In this document: positions 24,101-38,073 of the stretch, one piece after another
Layout of the letters: the number at the start of each line of letters is the position of its first letter
Position numbering within the stretch: the first letter of the stretch is position 1
Source: Phoebastria nigripes
Lineage: Eukaryota; Chordata; Aves; Procellariiformes; Diomedeidae
Assembly: GCA_035582835.1 (NCBI GenBank)
Contig: JAYKAV010001278.1
Coordinates: 847,542-911,541, forward strand
Length of the DNA stretch: 64,000 nt
Direction of reading: 5' to 3'
Translations under genes and position numbers: made by a program
The notes under the pieces: model-generated
What the model was told of the DNA's origin: nothing
What the model saw: the letters and a program-made list of their open reading frames with translations, nothing else
Database searches by the model: none

Positions 24101-27100
24101 GGACATATATTTATGCAAGGAAGTTGAGAAATCTCTCCATTAGTACTGATCAGTATGTGCAGTCTGGCATCACATAAAGTGGTTGTTGCTGCCTGTTTTA
24201 GATTAATTCTATATCCACTCTTCCCCTTCCTCACTCACTGAGCAGCTACCGTATTTTCTCAGCAAGACTTCACTTAGAGCCATGACTGTTCCTGAGTGAC
24301 ATTGCAAAGCTTGAAATGGTAATTCAGCAGCAAGGCTCAGCCGGTTTTCAGTGCGGTGCTACTTAGAACGGCCCTGGTGCGTGGTGTTCCTGCATTAGGC
24401 AGCAGGGTCATTTCAACATCAGTGTCAATATTTAATGCAGTACTGCAATGCCAAATCATTGAACTTTTCTTTTGGACCAGGTGTTTCTTTTGTAGGAGCT
24501 GTTATTTAGAGTGGATCAGAGTTTTAATTTCACTTTATGCAATTTAGATTCTGCTCTGGTTGTTGCCAAACCTTTCTTGAGGCACTCTATCCATTAACTA
24601 CTCATTTTTCAGGGAATGGTATCATGCCTTTCCAGATTAAGATTACAAAATCGGTCTTTTCCTCAGATTTAACTGTTGCTTGCGCATAAGCAATCATCCA
24701 GCCTTCTTTCTACTAAACAAACAGTATTGTCATTAAATGAGTAGCAGGCCTGAAGTCAGTCATCTTGAAGATAATGTCCATTGCTGACAATGCAGTTGAG
24801 TTTCTGTTATCCTGCTGAAGTGAAACATGAAGAGGAAAGCAGCACATCAATGCTGCTTTCTGGTCTTACTAAAGAAAATAATTTTAGCCTGGAGAAGAAA
24901 GTTAAATTCCCTTGATCGGTGCCGTATGCTTGAGTTTACAATAGGCTTTTGTGTTCCCTCTTAGCTGGATCAGATTGAAAGTGGGATAATTATCAGTGAG
25001 GGTTAGAAATAAAATAATCAGTTTGCTATGTCAAAATATCTTCATTTTTATGTTAGTTGTGCTGTCTTTCTGGTATAGTGAAAACCGACTCCTGGTTTAA
25101 CAGCCACAGCACAATAATCGAACTTCAATCCTTTCCTTGCAATTGGTTGTGGAAGTCACCTGCCTGTTTTGCCTTGTGGACAGGGGAGTAGGGCATACGT
25201 TTCTAACTATGGCTGGTATGCTGGTATTAAGGCTGAGAGATTTGTATTGGTAAAAATTATAAGCACATCCCCCTTCCCTTCCCCCCAAATCAGAGAATAA
25301 TCAGGGTGTAAATATTCCTTTCTTATTTATCTCCATTTTTTCCCAATAAGGTTCAAATATGAATCATCTATACTACAGAGTTTGATCAGAATTGTTATTT
25401 CAATGTTAACTTTGAATGCTCAGATGCAAAGCTTTAATTGACTTGGACAGTTGCATGTTTTGGAGAGAGATCAGTGGGTCTGCTTGGTATGTCAGACTAA
25501 AGTATGAGTTTATTGACATCATCTATACTGATATAATGACATTTATAGAGGTAAGTAAAAAGTACAAGCAAATAGTGCTACTGCATGTCCTACTATGTGC
25601 CTATGCTTCACACCCACTGTGAATTTAAAAAAAAAAACCACAGTAATTTTACTGGTTTTGCAACAGTAAAAAATTTTGCATTACAATATTTGCAAAAGAA
25701 GTAAGAGCAAACATTTTGTCTTGTAGCTATGGTCATCCACTCCTTGTGACTTCATTAAGAGTCTATCCGGTTGAGTTTGTCTCTGGAAATATGTGCCAAC
25801 ATTGTGTGCACCTGTGTCTAATTAAAGAGCTTCTAATTGCTTAAGAAATGTTATGACCTAAAGGCTCTTATAAAACCAAGGATATCTAAGATACATACTC
25901 AAGTCTCTATTGAGATTGTGGTGTTTGTACTGTATTTTATTATATAATTTTAAGCAAAGTGCCAGCAGTCGTAGGTGTTGGGAAAAGATGGTAAGAGATT
26001 GTTGCTATAGATGACTTGTATTGCCATGGAAATACTGTTCTTCAGAAGTAATAAGCCTCCTTCCTATTGTGCATTATGGACTGCTAATAAAGCATATTTA
26101 AAAAAAAAAAAAAAAAAAAGGAAAAAAGTAAATGAACTTACTTGAGAAATAGGCAATAATAAATGTTTTTTAGGATAATGAAACAAGATATTGGGGTTGG
26201 ATAGCAAAATTGCATTTGTTTTACAATGGGCAGTAACGCAATTATCAGATGATTAGTCTTTGAACATTTTCCAAAATTCAGTTGGTACAGAAGGATATAA
26301 TTTGGTTTTGGTTTTGGCACATTGTGATTCATTTCATAAAATCAATGTGCGAGAAATCTGTTTTCAGTACTGTCTGGTGGGGCATTTTGCCCCCTGGATT
26401 TCAATTGTGCACATATTATCCGGTAGGAAAATATAATAACTGTTGGTAACTAAAGAATCTGTCATGATTTGTATAGAACTGGGCTATTTGTTCTTCACTC
26501 TGGTTTTAATTTGCATAAGAGTAGATAACAGTTGTTCTTCAGCAAATGGATAATAGAATCAATACAAGTGTGAAAGTGTTTGGGAAGTGTTCATTAGTGG
26601 AAGCAGTCATTATTTTTCATTGTTGGAAATTTAATTTATTAATATCTGAGAATAAAATCCTTTCCCTGATTTTCTGTCACACTGCTTGGAAAGCCTAAAA
26701 GCTGTTTCCAGACAGTTCTTAAGAGTCTTATTTATTTCCATTTCACTATCTTTTTTTTTTTCCATCTTAAAATACTGAAAGCAGGATGAGAGCAGAGATG
26801 TGCTCTATCTTATTCTTTAGTCTGCTGAAGCCACTAAGAGTCTGTTGGTTGACTATAGTTGGTTTTGGACTTCCCAAAATGGGGAAGGAGATTTCAGTCT
26901 TCCCATTTTCTGTGCTCTGCAGTATGGGAATAAAAGGATACGAAAGCAAGTATACATAAGCAATTTAGAGTACAAAAGTGTTACTATAGCTAAGTGGTTG
27001 AGAGCACTGTCATAAGACATTACCTAAGGCAAGTAATTTATCTTTATTCAAATAAGTGTTAGGGAGACAATTCTGTTGCCTCAACAAGGATAACAACAGA

Positions 27101-30100
27101 AAGGCAAGACAGTTCTTGCTAATGGAGTGTCTTCTTTTTACGGAAATCAGTCTGATTTTGACAACTCTTTTTAAAGAATTGTTGTTGAATTGGAGAACTT
27201 CATCATTACCGTTGCATGTCTACTGATTATGTCACGATCCCAACAGGCATGTAAAATTCTTAATGGCACAGTAATAATTTCAGCTATTTTAGGAATGAGA
27301 AAATCTCCTGTTTCATTGTGGTTGGGATAAATGCTACTGACTTGATCCTGACTTGGGTTAAAGGAGTCCTTCAGCTATCAATTCCCTCCCTCCACAAATA
27401 CACAGTATTTTAGGTATGTCAATTTTCCCCTATATTTCTTTGTTTTCTTGTACAACTGAGGAAAGGCATCAGCTACTGGCACACAGATAAGATATGCAGA
27501 AGCAGAATCCTGAACTTTGAGCATTGACAAAAAAACAGAAATCTAAATTAATGCATTTCCACAAATCCTCACAGAACTGTCTTTAAAAGACAAAGTGGTT
27601 TTTTTTCTGGTATTTTTGCCAGTTCTTTTAGGTGTGCCCTGTAACTGTAAGAAAACAAGCGAGGTCCTGTTTTGCAGTCTTTGCCCTTTATTAGAATTCT
27701 GGACCTCTAATTCTATGAAGTGTAGACTATATCCACATCCTTTTGTTAAAGCAGGCAGGAAAAAATTGTGCTGTATAGGTTTTGTTTTTTCAACCAATTT
27801 TTCTAAAAGAGCTTTAAAAATGCATAACTCGTTATAAAAAAGAAACAAGTCAGATGTGCTGCAAACATTTTATATACTGTGAGGCGCTGTCTTCCTCTGA
27901 AGTACTTCGATACCCTGGTTACCATGGCAAGAGAGAAAAAGAATAAAAAATTCCTGCAGCGAATACCTTTATAACTCCAAAATCATCACTCAGCAGGGCT
28001 GTGTGCTTAATAACTCATAAAAAATACTGTGGATTTTTCAGAAGGCTGGGAGGGAATTTCTCCACTGATTTGTCTCGTTCTGTTCAGATGATTGCACATG
28101 CTGCTAAGGAGCAGAGGTGACCAGGAGGGGTAGCTACATGATGGTGTGATTTTTAGCTTTGACGTGGGCGTGAGCGTGTTCAAACCTTCAGGCAAAGAGA
28201 GCCTGGTTCCCTGGCATGGCACGGTGCTGCTCCAAGCAGCGTAAGTGGCGTGGGAGGACAGGGAGACTGCTGGCGTCCCTTGTGCCGCCTCCTCTGTGAG
28301 GAGGAGGAGGAGAAACCGAGCAGCACGTTTTTGAGCCTGAGGATGATTTTGTTAGCTGATGCAGTTGAAAGCCTGTGCTTGTGCAGCCTCACGTACAGCG
28401 AAGGGTCCCTGAACCCATGTGCCTCGTAGCTCCAAAGAAAGCTGAAGATGCTGCTTACATCTGTCAGTCGCCTCCTTTCACAGCTGTGAGCTATCCCCTG
28501 TGTGCCAGGCCCCGGCTCACCCCCCTTTTGACATGCTAACAGGCTTGAGTAGCTCTATGTTATGCCATGTACAAATAGCCAAGATTTCTAAAAGCTCTGG
28601 GCTTTATGCTGGAAGTGGGGCAACATTTTTGCTCAGTGAATACAGGGTACAGATCTCCAATGTCCTGGCTATTTTAAAAATATCCCAAGTCCTCCTAAGC
28701 CATAGGAATGTGATTTTTGAAGCTTTTCCAAAGAGGCCTGACCCAGAGGCACTTGGTACCCAATAAATCATGTTAGTACTTGGAGCATTTCGCAGAGTTC
28801 AGGTTGAGACCTGCAGTTGGGTGATGGCATTTTGAGACTTTCCGTGATAGATGAGAGTGCCCACAGTCATAACAACTTGATGCAGCATCCTACTGCTAGC
28901 ACCATCTGCTGCAATTTTTAAATATAGAAGGGGATTTTTCTTAGTCAGCATGTTTCTATCAGAACTAGCTCTTCATAGACCTAATCTGAATGCCTCCACA
29001 GAGCTTCAAACTTCATCAGCTTTCTAATGGAATAACACAACACAGTCTAATCTTTTCAAAGTCTTTGCCTTTTCTTGGCAAATGGAGTGAATTTTTACTC
29101 TTCAGTGATTTCTATGGCTGTGCCTGCACTTACGTCTAAAATGTTTCCTGTCTTCGCACTATCATTTGTATTTCTATCAAGAATGATTTGAGGGTTTGAG
29201 AAGCCATCAACTGCTGAAATATGTGGAGAGTTGCCTTTTTGCTTGAATATTGCTACCATAAAGCAAAATCTGTGATAACGTCATCAAACAGTTACCTACC
29301 TTACTTAGCTTCAGCTCAGTCCCAATTTTTATTCAACGGATGCCTCAAAAATGTGTACGAAAGCAATGCTAAATAGCCATGGCAACTGTCTGCAAAATGC
29401 CAGATAACTTTTCTAAGATTGCTTAAGCATCTGTCAGCTAGGAATCATGATGGTTAAACATCTTTATAAAGCTTTCTGAAAGCCACAGATGAAAATACCT
29501 GTTTTTATGGAATTGCTTGTTGGTAGTTAAGATAGTGCTGTGCAGGTACTGATCCCAGCACTGCAGCTAGCTCGTGCTCTGCTTATTGTGCCAGCAAAGC
29601 TTCTTGGTATCTAAACTTTGCATCGCTCACACTGTCCAATACCTCTGTACTGTTCATCTGTATGGAAAATGGCCTGTTTCTGAACATGAGGACAAACACA
29701 CTCAGAGGCAGCAGCAGTACATACTGCAGGAAAATCTTCTTCCTGAGCTGATAGAGGGCTTAGGCCAATACAAGACATCAAACAAGGTAGTTCTATCCGC
29801 TGGCAGTATTTCCTCCTCCCTTCCCAGGAGACAAACTGTTCTGTTCCCTGCTGAAACTTTTTACATGCTGCTGCAGGCTCAGGGTGGGCTCAGGCAATGG
29901 CCAGGGTGGGGTGCCACGCTGGCTGCTCATTTGCCCAAGTCTGTAAGATACAAGTGATCATTCAAGGAGTGCACAACTTGTCCTCACTTTCAGAGGCATT
30001 TTTTTTCCCTCTTCATGTCCCTTGGACCCTGAGGAAGGTGTGACACAATAGGGATGTCCCGCAGGGTTGACACCTGCAGGCCACTTCTTCCTCTCATTGT

Positions 30101-31304
30101 TCCCCCACAGCTGTTCTGCAAACATTTCCTTCCCTTGCTGCCCCTGAATAGCAGCTCGAGAAACTAAACATACAAGGAATTGTTCGCTGTGTAAATAAAA
30201 TGTAATTTTACATATGTATGTTGTGCTTGCACATCTTAGGACTTTAGCCTGGTCTACTTAAGAAAGATTTTTGCGTTTAGTGTTTGTTAGGGTCTTGCTA
30301 AGCAGTTGGTTATTTTGCCGAGATGGGTGCCTGTCTGTCTTCTCAAAATATTTTATGGCACAATTATACTGTATTGACCTGAAATGCATCAATAATTTGA
30401 ATAGGTAAACAGATGACTTAGAAATGCGTATTTATTTATGTAGCAGTCCATAATGCCCCCTTCTGAGCTGTTAGTTCATCCTGCAAATATATACCTCATT
30501 TAGTTGCTGAACTGAGAATTTATATGTGTATTAGTTAAAGATCCTCTTGAAAAATAGCTACCGTAATCATTCTTCATAGCTACGTATCATGTCTGACATA
30601 TAAAATGAAAGAACAAAGTCACTAGCTGAAGCCTTGGACAGCAGATTAAATGTATGACTAATAAAGTCTGAGAACCAAGATTGGTGACAGACATTATGAC
30701 CGTCCTGGCCAATGTGAGTTTAAGAAGCCTGAGATTATTTTGCTTGAAGAGTCTTAATGAGAAAGAGAGTGAGAATCACTTGCTAGCAGAGCAACGTGTG
30801 GTAGGTGTTCTTCGGTAGTGGGGTTGTCAGCCCTTAAGGAGGTTGTTGCTTCAATGTCGCTTCCTCCCTGAATAGAACATTTGCAAAATAGAAATAACAA
30901 TTCCTCTTCTTCTGCATCTGCTGTTCATCAAATCCCTCTGTATATACTTTTTGTCTTTTTTTTACACTTGTGAATTAGCCCAGCAAGCTTCAGCCTTGAC
31001 TGGCCTAAGTTAGTGCTGCAGTAGGATGCAAGTAAAACACTCCAAAAGAGGGGACTATGCCGTGAAGTGTAACGGCAGCAAGTGTGAATGTCGGGGCTAA
31101 TCCCTGAGATTTTGTTCTTATTTTTAAATTTGAATTCAGTATTAGTCTAATACAGTACATGACTGAGAAGAAGTAAGGCTCAGTATCTATTTATTTTCAG
31201 AAAAAGAAAGTCTGTAGTCTGCAGGTTTCCTATAATGGCGTTATACTTATGCACAGGATGAGTACAAAGGGCCAGAGGACAGAAGACTAGGAATGATGGG
31301 TTCA
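21146..31304. other. Unique AT-rich non-coding stretch
   Basis: I recognise no gene, RNA gene or transposable element over about 10 kb. Simple sequence includes an A20 tract at 26100-26119 and GAG repeats near 28298-28313. The part 28180-28420 is locally more GC-rich but shows no coding frame of note. A 127-codon frame at 29574-29957 lacks family features. Confidence 0.65.
26086..26119 (+). repeat. A20 tract after AATAAA
   Basis: AATAAA at 26086-26091 is followed after eight bases by twenty consecutive A (26100-26119). The gap is shorter than usual between a polyadenylation signal and the tail, and no coding relic is seen upstream. It is most simply a mononucleotide repeat. Confidence 0.7.
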
Positions 31305-31372
31305 TGGGACTATAGGATACTCATGATAAAAGGGACTTCAGGAAGCCATGTAGTCCAGCCTCCTGCTCACTT
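31305..31372 (-). mobile_element. Short CR1 3'-end fragment
   Basis: The stretch GGGACTATAGG, ATACTCATGATAAAAGGGACTT, CAGGAAGCCATGTAGTCCAG, CCTCCTGCTCA (given in pieces, 31307-31368) follows the reverse complement of a CR1 3' tail, where CATAGAATCAT-type repeats precede AAGGGACCT and AGTCCAACC-type blocks. Only about 65 bases are recognisable. Such very short 3' ends are common CR1 products in bird genomes. Confidence 0.6.
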
Positions 31373-33204
31373 GTTTTATTTCTTTGCTTTGCCAGAATTC
31401 TTGTCTGTTTTTGTGTAGATGGTTCAAATTTTCTGTGCTCCCATTTATATTTCAACAGAGGAATAATATAAGAGTATCAAATGCATAATCTGAATGGTAG
31501 GCAACTTCATGAAGTCTTGTGAGAGCTAAGGTAAGCAATATTTCTTTAAATCTGCATACTATTGTTGATCTAAATCATATATGGCACCAAACAATTAGCT
31601 GACTAATCAGAAACAATTTCTGTAAGCCTACATGGCAGTAGCTACAGTTACTGACAAAAGCAGCATATCTGACTCAAGTGGTCCATTGCACTTCCGATGA
31701 TGATTCCAGTTTAAGAATTGTAGTAGTTAAGTGCTCAAATGACTTCATAAATACAAAGTACATCTTGTCCATCTCTGAACCAGATTGCATTTCTGATCTA
31801 TGCTTCCTATTCACATTGTTAATTTGGTAAGATATATTTACCTGATTTGAGAAATGTTGAGCTCTGGTAAGGTTGCAATGAATGTTAAACTTGCAAGGAA
31901 CCCACAGGTGATCTGAGAACAGCCATGGGTTTCATTGACTTGTGTATTAGCTCTCTGACTTCCAGAGCAGTTATTACGTAGCCTGTAATGATGTCTTGTG
32001 GGATCTCCATCAATCCTGGCCTACCTCAGGCAGTTGCAGCACAGACAGGAACTGCATTGCAGGAGTGAGTAGTGGAGTCAGAGTTGACGCTGGCTGACAC
32101 AGATGATGAAATGATCAAATTGCAGGTGATATATAGTACAAAATTTACAGCTCTGCCTGCTGTGAAATGTTTTGGGGAAGCTGAAATTCTCTAAACAACC
32201 TCAGGAAGGAAATATTTCTAAAGCTACAGAACTGATGGAGACATGATAATGTATTGGTTCCATATAGCTCTTATCAGTAAGTTATAGCTATAAGAAAGTT
32301 GCTAGGAAGATAATGCTGGACACTGAAGGATTCCTATTTTTGAAGCAATTTTCACAAAACTGACAGCTAATGTACCATCTATCTTGATAGATTCTCTTTT
32401 GCTAGGTGATACAAAAATAAATCCACAAGGGGGGAAAAAACCTCTTATGCTTGTGTATTGTTAGGCATCAGCAAATGGTCTTTGAATAGTGAGTGTGTGA
32501 CCTTAATTTCTGGAGAATGATACATTCTATAATGCATAGCTCGTGATTTCAGTTACTTCTGTATTTAATTTTTTTTAGTTTTATATCTGTATGTTGTATT
32601 TCCCATCTACTGTCCATAATATGCACATAAATGAGTTCAGCGCTCTAATTTCAGACTCTGATGAATACGTGTCATCTTCCTACGTAGTTCTTTTAGATTC
32701 AGATCAAGGCTACTAGAATTGTTACAAATCACATTTAAGGGAAAAGGGGAAAGCTGATCCCTAAAAACTCTTACCTCCTTAGCACATTTTAAACTCTGAA
32801 ATCCCAATGATTTATATCAATTTACTAAGAAGGCAAGTGATGATGAAAATTTTCAGGTGTTCATAATGTTCAGGTGTTGATAATAACTGTGCACATTTAT
32901 TTGCGGAAGGGCTCTAAAATGCAGATACTTCCCTAAACTTTACACAAAGCTTTCACCTGCATTCTTGACTAGAAGCTTCTCCGTGTCCTGCCTTGAGCAG
33001 AGAGCTTCTGCTTTTACTATTTAAGAGCAGACCAAAATCACTCACTCATTTCTTCCCCCAAGTTTGGCTTGTGCTCTGGGGTGGAAACTTAAATTAGTTC
33101 ACAGTAGAGCATATTTATTCTTTCTTAGCTGATGTGCCAGTTTATTGTTTGGGTAATGACTATTAGCAGGAGAAGTAATTTTTATGTTGTAGATCTCTAT
33201 ACTG

Positions 33205-33229
33205 NNNNNNNNNNNNNNNNNNNNNNNNN
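33205..33229. other. Assembly gap (25 N)
   Basis: Twenty-five consecutive N are followed at once by a T tract (33230-33243). The round size suggests a placeholder rather than a measured gap. The neighbouring homopolymer is a likely reason the assembly broke here. Confidence 0.97.
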
Positions 33230-35664
33230 TTTTTTTTTTTTTTAAATAGAAACTTGTGGGGCATCTTGGTTTTACCCTATGAACTCCAATAGAGTCAGAT
33301 TAAGAGCACTTAGTTTTTTTAGTCGGTTATTTGCAAGATAACATGTCTATTCAGCAGACTTGTCTCCCAAAGCCACAGGGTTATTGACAGAACATGCTCC
33401 CTTGGAACTCATCTGCACTTTACGAATCTGTTCATGAATGCTTATCTGTCCCCAACAGATATAATGAATCTTTCCCCTGCTATTCAGGATCCTATTATTC
33501 ATACCCACTTTCTTACGACCAGTAATATTGAAAGCAACCTTTTCAGTGTAAAATTTCTATACCCAGATAATCACAATATAATGAGGAAGCATCAAGCCTG
33601 TAAGAAGTGGATGATGGAAAATTTGTATTTTTTTCCTTTTAATTTGCTGTTGAAACTGGACATAGAATGGAATAGTAATTGCGTTCATGACAATTTTCTT
33701 AACATAATTCTACTTATGANGACATCAAAACCTCAAAACCTGGCAAGGAGAGTTTTTAAAATTGGTTCTCTGTGTACTTACTGATGTACAGTTTCTCAGC
33801 TTGTGATAGTTGTTATGGATATCATTCATATGCGAGATGGTTAACAGTATTGAATTACTAAAATTTACAGGCACTTCCCATTACAAGTTGGGGGTTTTTT
33901 TTGTGGATTTCTTGTGTCACTATTTTCGTAGGCTTTTTGTTTTAATTTCTGCTATTTCTAATATTAAATTCAGAAAGAAGAAATACAGGATTTTTCTTCT
34001 GCTAATACATTAAAGTGGCCATTTCTTAGAATAATATTAGTGTACTTCGTAGCAGGCCTTTATAATGCGGTAAGAAGAGGGTTGTCATTATATTTCTCGT
34101 GGATTTGCCAGACAGAAGCCTATGTGTCTGGGCTTCATAGGCTGCACTCGGTGAGTTCATTAAATCCAGGAAGCACTGAGCTTTCTAGGCAGGTGTTGCA
34201 CAGGTAGCCTGAGTGACAGGGTGACTTTTGTGTGCTGCAGAGTGGCTTTTTGGGAGCATGGTGGCATGTCCGGGTTGCTGCAGCTGGGCTGTGAGATGCA
34301 CACAATGTACAAAATCTTCCATTTCTGCCTGGGCAAAATATTCAAATAGGGAAAATAAAAGTGTGTTGGGCATGTGCTAATCCAAATGATCCCTACACAA
34401 TTCCAACCCATTTGGGGCCTCGTATGAGTCCAGCTAAGTATATTTTTATCCCCTAGAAAGAATGACAGCAGATATAGCTGCCTTTGTCAGACAAAATGCT
34501 CTGTTTTTCATTAAAATTAAAAAGGTTTATTCACAGTTGGGTGTTTAGTTTGCTTTCTTTGATATAAATTGCAGTCTAAAAGTGAACTTTGGAGAAAGAA
34601 ATTTCATCTTACTGAAATGCCTCCTGTGGATTTTCTTTCTTTCTTTTTTTTTTTTTTTTAATTGAATGAGAGGTTGTTGGAATTTATTTGTTTCTATGGA
34701 GTTTTACAATGTGAGTAAGTTATCAAAATTTTCAACAAACTCTAATTGACTGCTGCCGACTCACACTGGTTTCAGTATAGTGTGAGATGCCAAAACTTCT
34801 GGGTTTTTTCCATTTGTTCTTATGCATGAAGGCTGTATTTTACATATTATTAGACTTGCAGTGTCAAGTGTTAATAAATTGAGATCTTCCATTTTGATGT
34901 TACTTTTATAGCTTAACAGCTTTTACAACTTCTGCTTCTTTTACATGTATATTATTTTTTTACTCTTTAATTACTGTAGCCTTTTTTTCTTTTCATGGGT
35001 TCTTTGATTCATTTAAGTATAGGATAGCTCTCCTTTGTGAGTATGACTGTTTTGTGAAACCTCTATATTGTGTTGTACAAAGTGGGAGTGTCACCCCTTT
35101 GGAGACAGAAATGCATGAAGAAATGCAACATTTTAAACTGTTGAATAGTATCTTGAAAAAATGGGTTTTCTTCACAGTCTTTATCACATGCAGATACTAT
35201 CATGATATAAGTGTACAAAAGGACTAGACGAAAGTTCTGTAGGATATTTTTTGTTATTTGTTTTGTATTATGTTCTACCTTCTAACTGTTTGACTTTGCA
35301 ACTTTTACTACAGTTTTCCTAATGTGCTTTTTTCCGTTGTTCCCTATAATGTATGACTGAACGACTGCACTTATAAAAATTTGTATTTACTTCTTTTTTT
35401 TGTTCCCGCTCAAATCTCATTTACTATTTGTCTCAGTTATATTGAGGAAATTCTTTCCATTTTGCAATAAAGTCAGAGGATGAGAGTGTGTTCTCTGACA
35501 ATATTCTTTTATTAACCCAAGTAGCTTACATAATACTGTATGTCTTATTTTTTGTGTTGCTTATTGCTTGCAAAAGTTTCAGGAATGTTGATTTCCTTTA
35601 TGTGCTTTGTTCAAGCAGCTATGCAAATAATTTCCCTGCCTGAAAGTAAATGAAAGCGCTTTTT

Positions 35665-35685
35665 AAAAAAAAAAAAAAAAAAAAA
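35665..35685. repeat. A21 mononucleotide tract
   Basis: Twenty-one consecutive A follow CTTTT. There is no polyadenylation signal close upstream and no element-like sequence around it, so it is read as a simple repeat. Confidence 0.85.
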
Positions 35686-38051
35686 TCTGTCTCAAAAGGC
35701 TTGATATAAAATCTGCTGGAGCCCATGTAGAGTGGAAGTAAATTCCTACAGGTCAGTCTGGTCTTTGGGATGGTGGTGATCTATGACAAGCATGGTAGAG
35801 TCCTGTCTGCTACAAAATGTTCCAAAACCATCAACTGATTCTACAAAAGTCCAATATTTCTAGTCTGTTTATGGTCTTAGAGCTTAGGGGAAATTAATTC
35901 AGTGATGTTGAGATACATGTGGATTCTTTCAGAATTAGAATTTAAATTAAAATTTAAATTAGACTTAATCATTACAAATATATAGGTGTGGTTTGAGATG
36001 CAAATACACCAAATAACAATGATGAATGTTTCAAATATATATATCTCTCTCAGTAAACAAGTCCCCATCTCTCTTCTGCTATAGTGTTTCTTAGCAACTG
36101 CTGCATTTCTCTTTGAGCTAGTGTTTCCTTGACAATACTTGTGGCATATTGTACATGTATATAAGGCATTTCATTCAAAGGGCTTTACAGTCCAAGAATG
36201 TATTTGTAAAGCATCATTGAAATGCAGCTATTGTTTGGCAAAAAGGAGAAGTAAGCAGGCACAGCACTGTTGCATGATTTGGTAGAAGGAATGGGAGAAT
36301 AGGAAACAGGAGTTTGGGCTAATCTTGACAGGGATCCCTTTAGATGTAACAAAGAGAAAGCCTGTGGCTAAAACTCACCCTTTCTATCTTCAAGTTCGCA
36401 AGGTGTCTTTTAGACTGGTGACGGAAAGCAGATGAATAGTCTATCTTGTTAGGGCATCATTTGAGCAGAACAGTGAAGTTCAGCTAAATTATTGTCTGCT
36501 TTGTCTGCTACTGGGGAATTTTACAAACCTCTAGTCCGGTAGTCTAAGCCTCTTTACATGCTATGTTGAAATTATTAATCCCCTTCCCTACATCCTGTCT
36601 TCACCCTGTGTGTCCAAGACTCTAGGTTTCTGCACTGTTAAATAGCTGGACCTCTCTGTGGCAAGCTAACTAGCTGTGTCTAACTGCATCTCTCTCACTG
36701 GCCTTGTCAGCTCCCGCATCATGAGTAAGCAACTGCTGTATTCCAGCTGCCTGTGATTTGGTTTTAAAACACAGACAAGGTGCTACCTTTTTTGAGATCT
36801 AAATATATCAGCAAAAATCTTGTATTTAGGGGATCTCACCAGGCAAGTTGCTTTAACTTTCTGTATTTCTATATTCTAATATTAAGAAATTAATATTCTT
36901 GCTATTACCTGAGGATCTGGTTAAAGATTTGCAACCATTTGCCAATTCAGGGAAAGCAGAATTTTTGTTTAGGGTAGCTATCGGGTCCAGACAGAGAAAT
37001 GCTATTGTTTTTCAGCTCCTCTATTATGATTCTTCATTTATATTATCTATTTAGTTTTCCAGACTGTCTGTTTTTAGGAGGCAGTAAAGGACATGAACTC
37101 TCAGATGCTTTTAATTGTCTGTTTCTTTCCATTTTTCATGTTTGCAGCTTTTGTTGCTTTCCATTTGTCTCATTTAATTTTGTGAGCAGAAAGAATTTGG
37201 AAGCTTAAGGCTATTGGTCTGGAACTGCTCATCAGCTAGACAAATTTGTCATGGATTGTGATTTAACATTTTGCTTCATAGATTTTCTTCAGAGGATGAT
37301 TGCAGTTTAATGTTATTTTGCATTCCAAGTAGTTGTAGATTCCCTGTCTGTTATCAGACCATAAGACTTCTTTCTGAGCTCTTAAAAAGTCCTTTAGTAG
37401 CTCTCAAAACTCCTGTCATTTGGAATGCTAAAAAGCAGGTTGAAATTTCAATGGTAATTTGTTACAGAGAAATCCATGAAATTCGAATAAATCAGCAAAT
37501 TCCTCTTTCCATCACCAACCCATTTTAATAACATGAGCATTGTTAAAAGTTTAGTTTATGAATCTATTACTGATTGCAAGTTAGTTTGGCACAGTACCCT
37601 AGAAATACTGACTTGAAATCAGTTCAAGAGCTGAAAAATAGGTGTGCAATAAAGATTTTAATGGAAAATTAAGNGACTACAATTGGCTGTTATCTGATTA
37701 AGCTACATGAAATGGATTATCAGTTTGGGGCATGCCATATATTTGCATTATTGAAATGTCTTTCCACCTTTGGGAAAACAAAACAAAACAACCAACAACC
37801 AAAACCAACTCTAGTTGACATACTTTGGAATATCAGCTGAGAAGACAAAGCAAGGAAAGCAATTGCTTGGGGAATCACTGCTGGCTCAGATGCATTGGCA
37901 GGATAGTAAGAAAAGAACTACCACAGCTGCTTCTGTAGTCTGCTCGGCTGACTTTTGTGCTGAACTGTTTCCACCCTGTGATTAACGGTGAAGTTTATCT
38001 TATGGAGCTGTCATTTTGGCATCTTTCAGTAGTACAGCAATCACTTTAAGG

Positions 38052-38073
38052 AAAAAAAAAAAAGGGGGGGGGG
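38052..38073. repeat. A12-G10 homopolymer junction
   Basis: Twelve A pass directly into ten G. The G-run could contribute to local unusual structure and is a likely site of sequencing length error. Confidence 0.85.

Noticed and set aside
29574..29957. 127-codon plus-strand frame as a gene
   Set aside because: Composition looks random, no domain is recognised and no context supports transcription.
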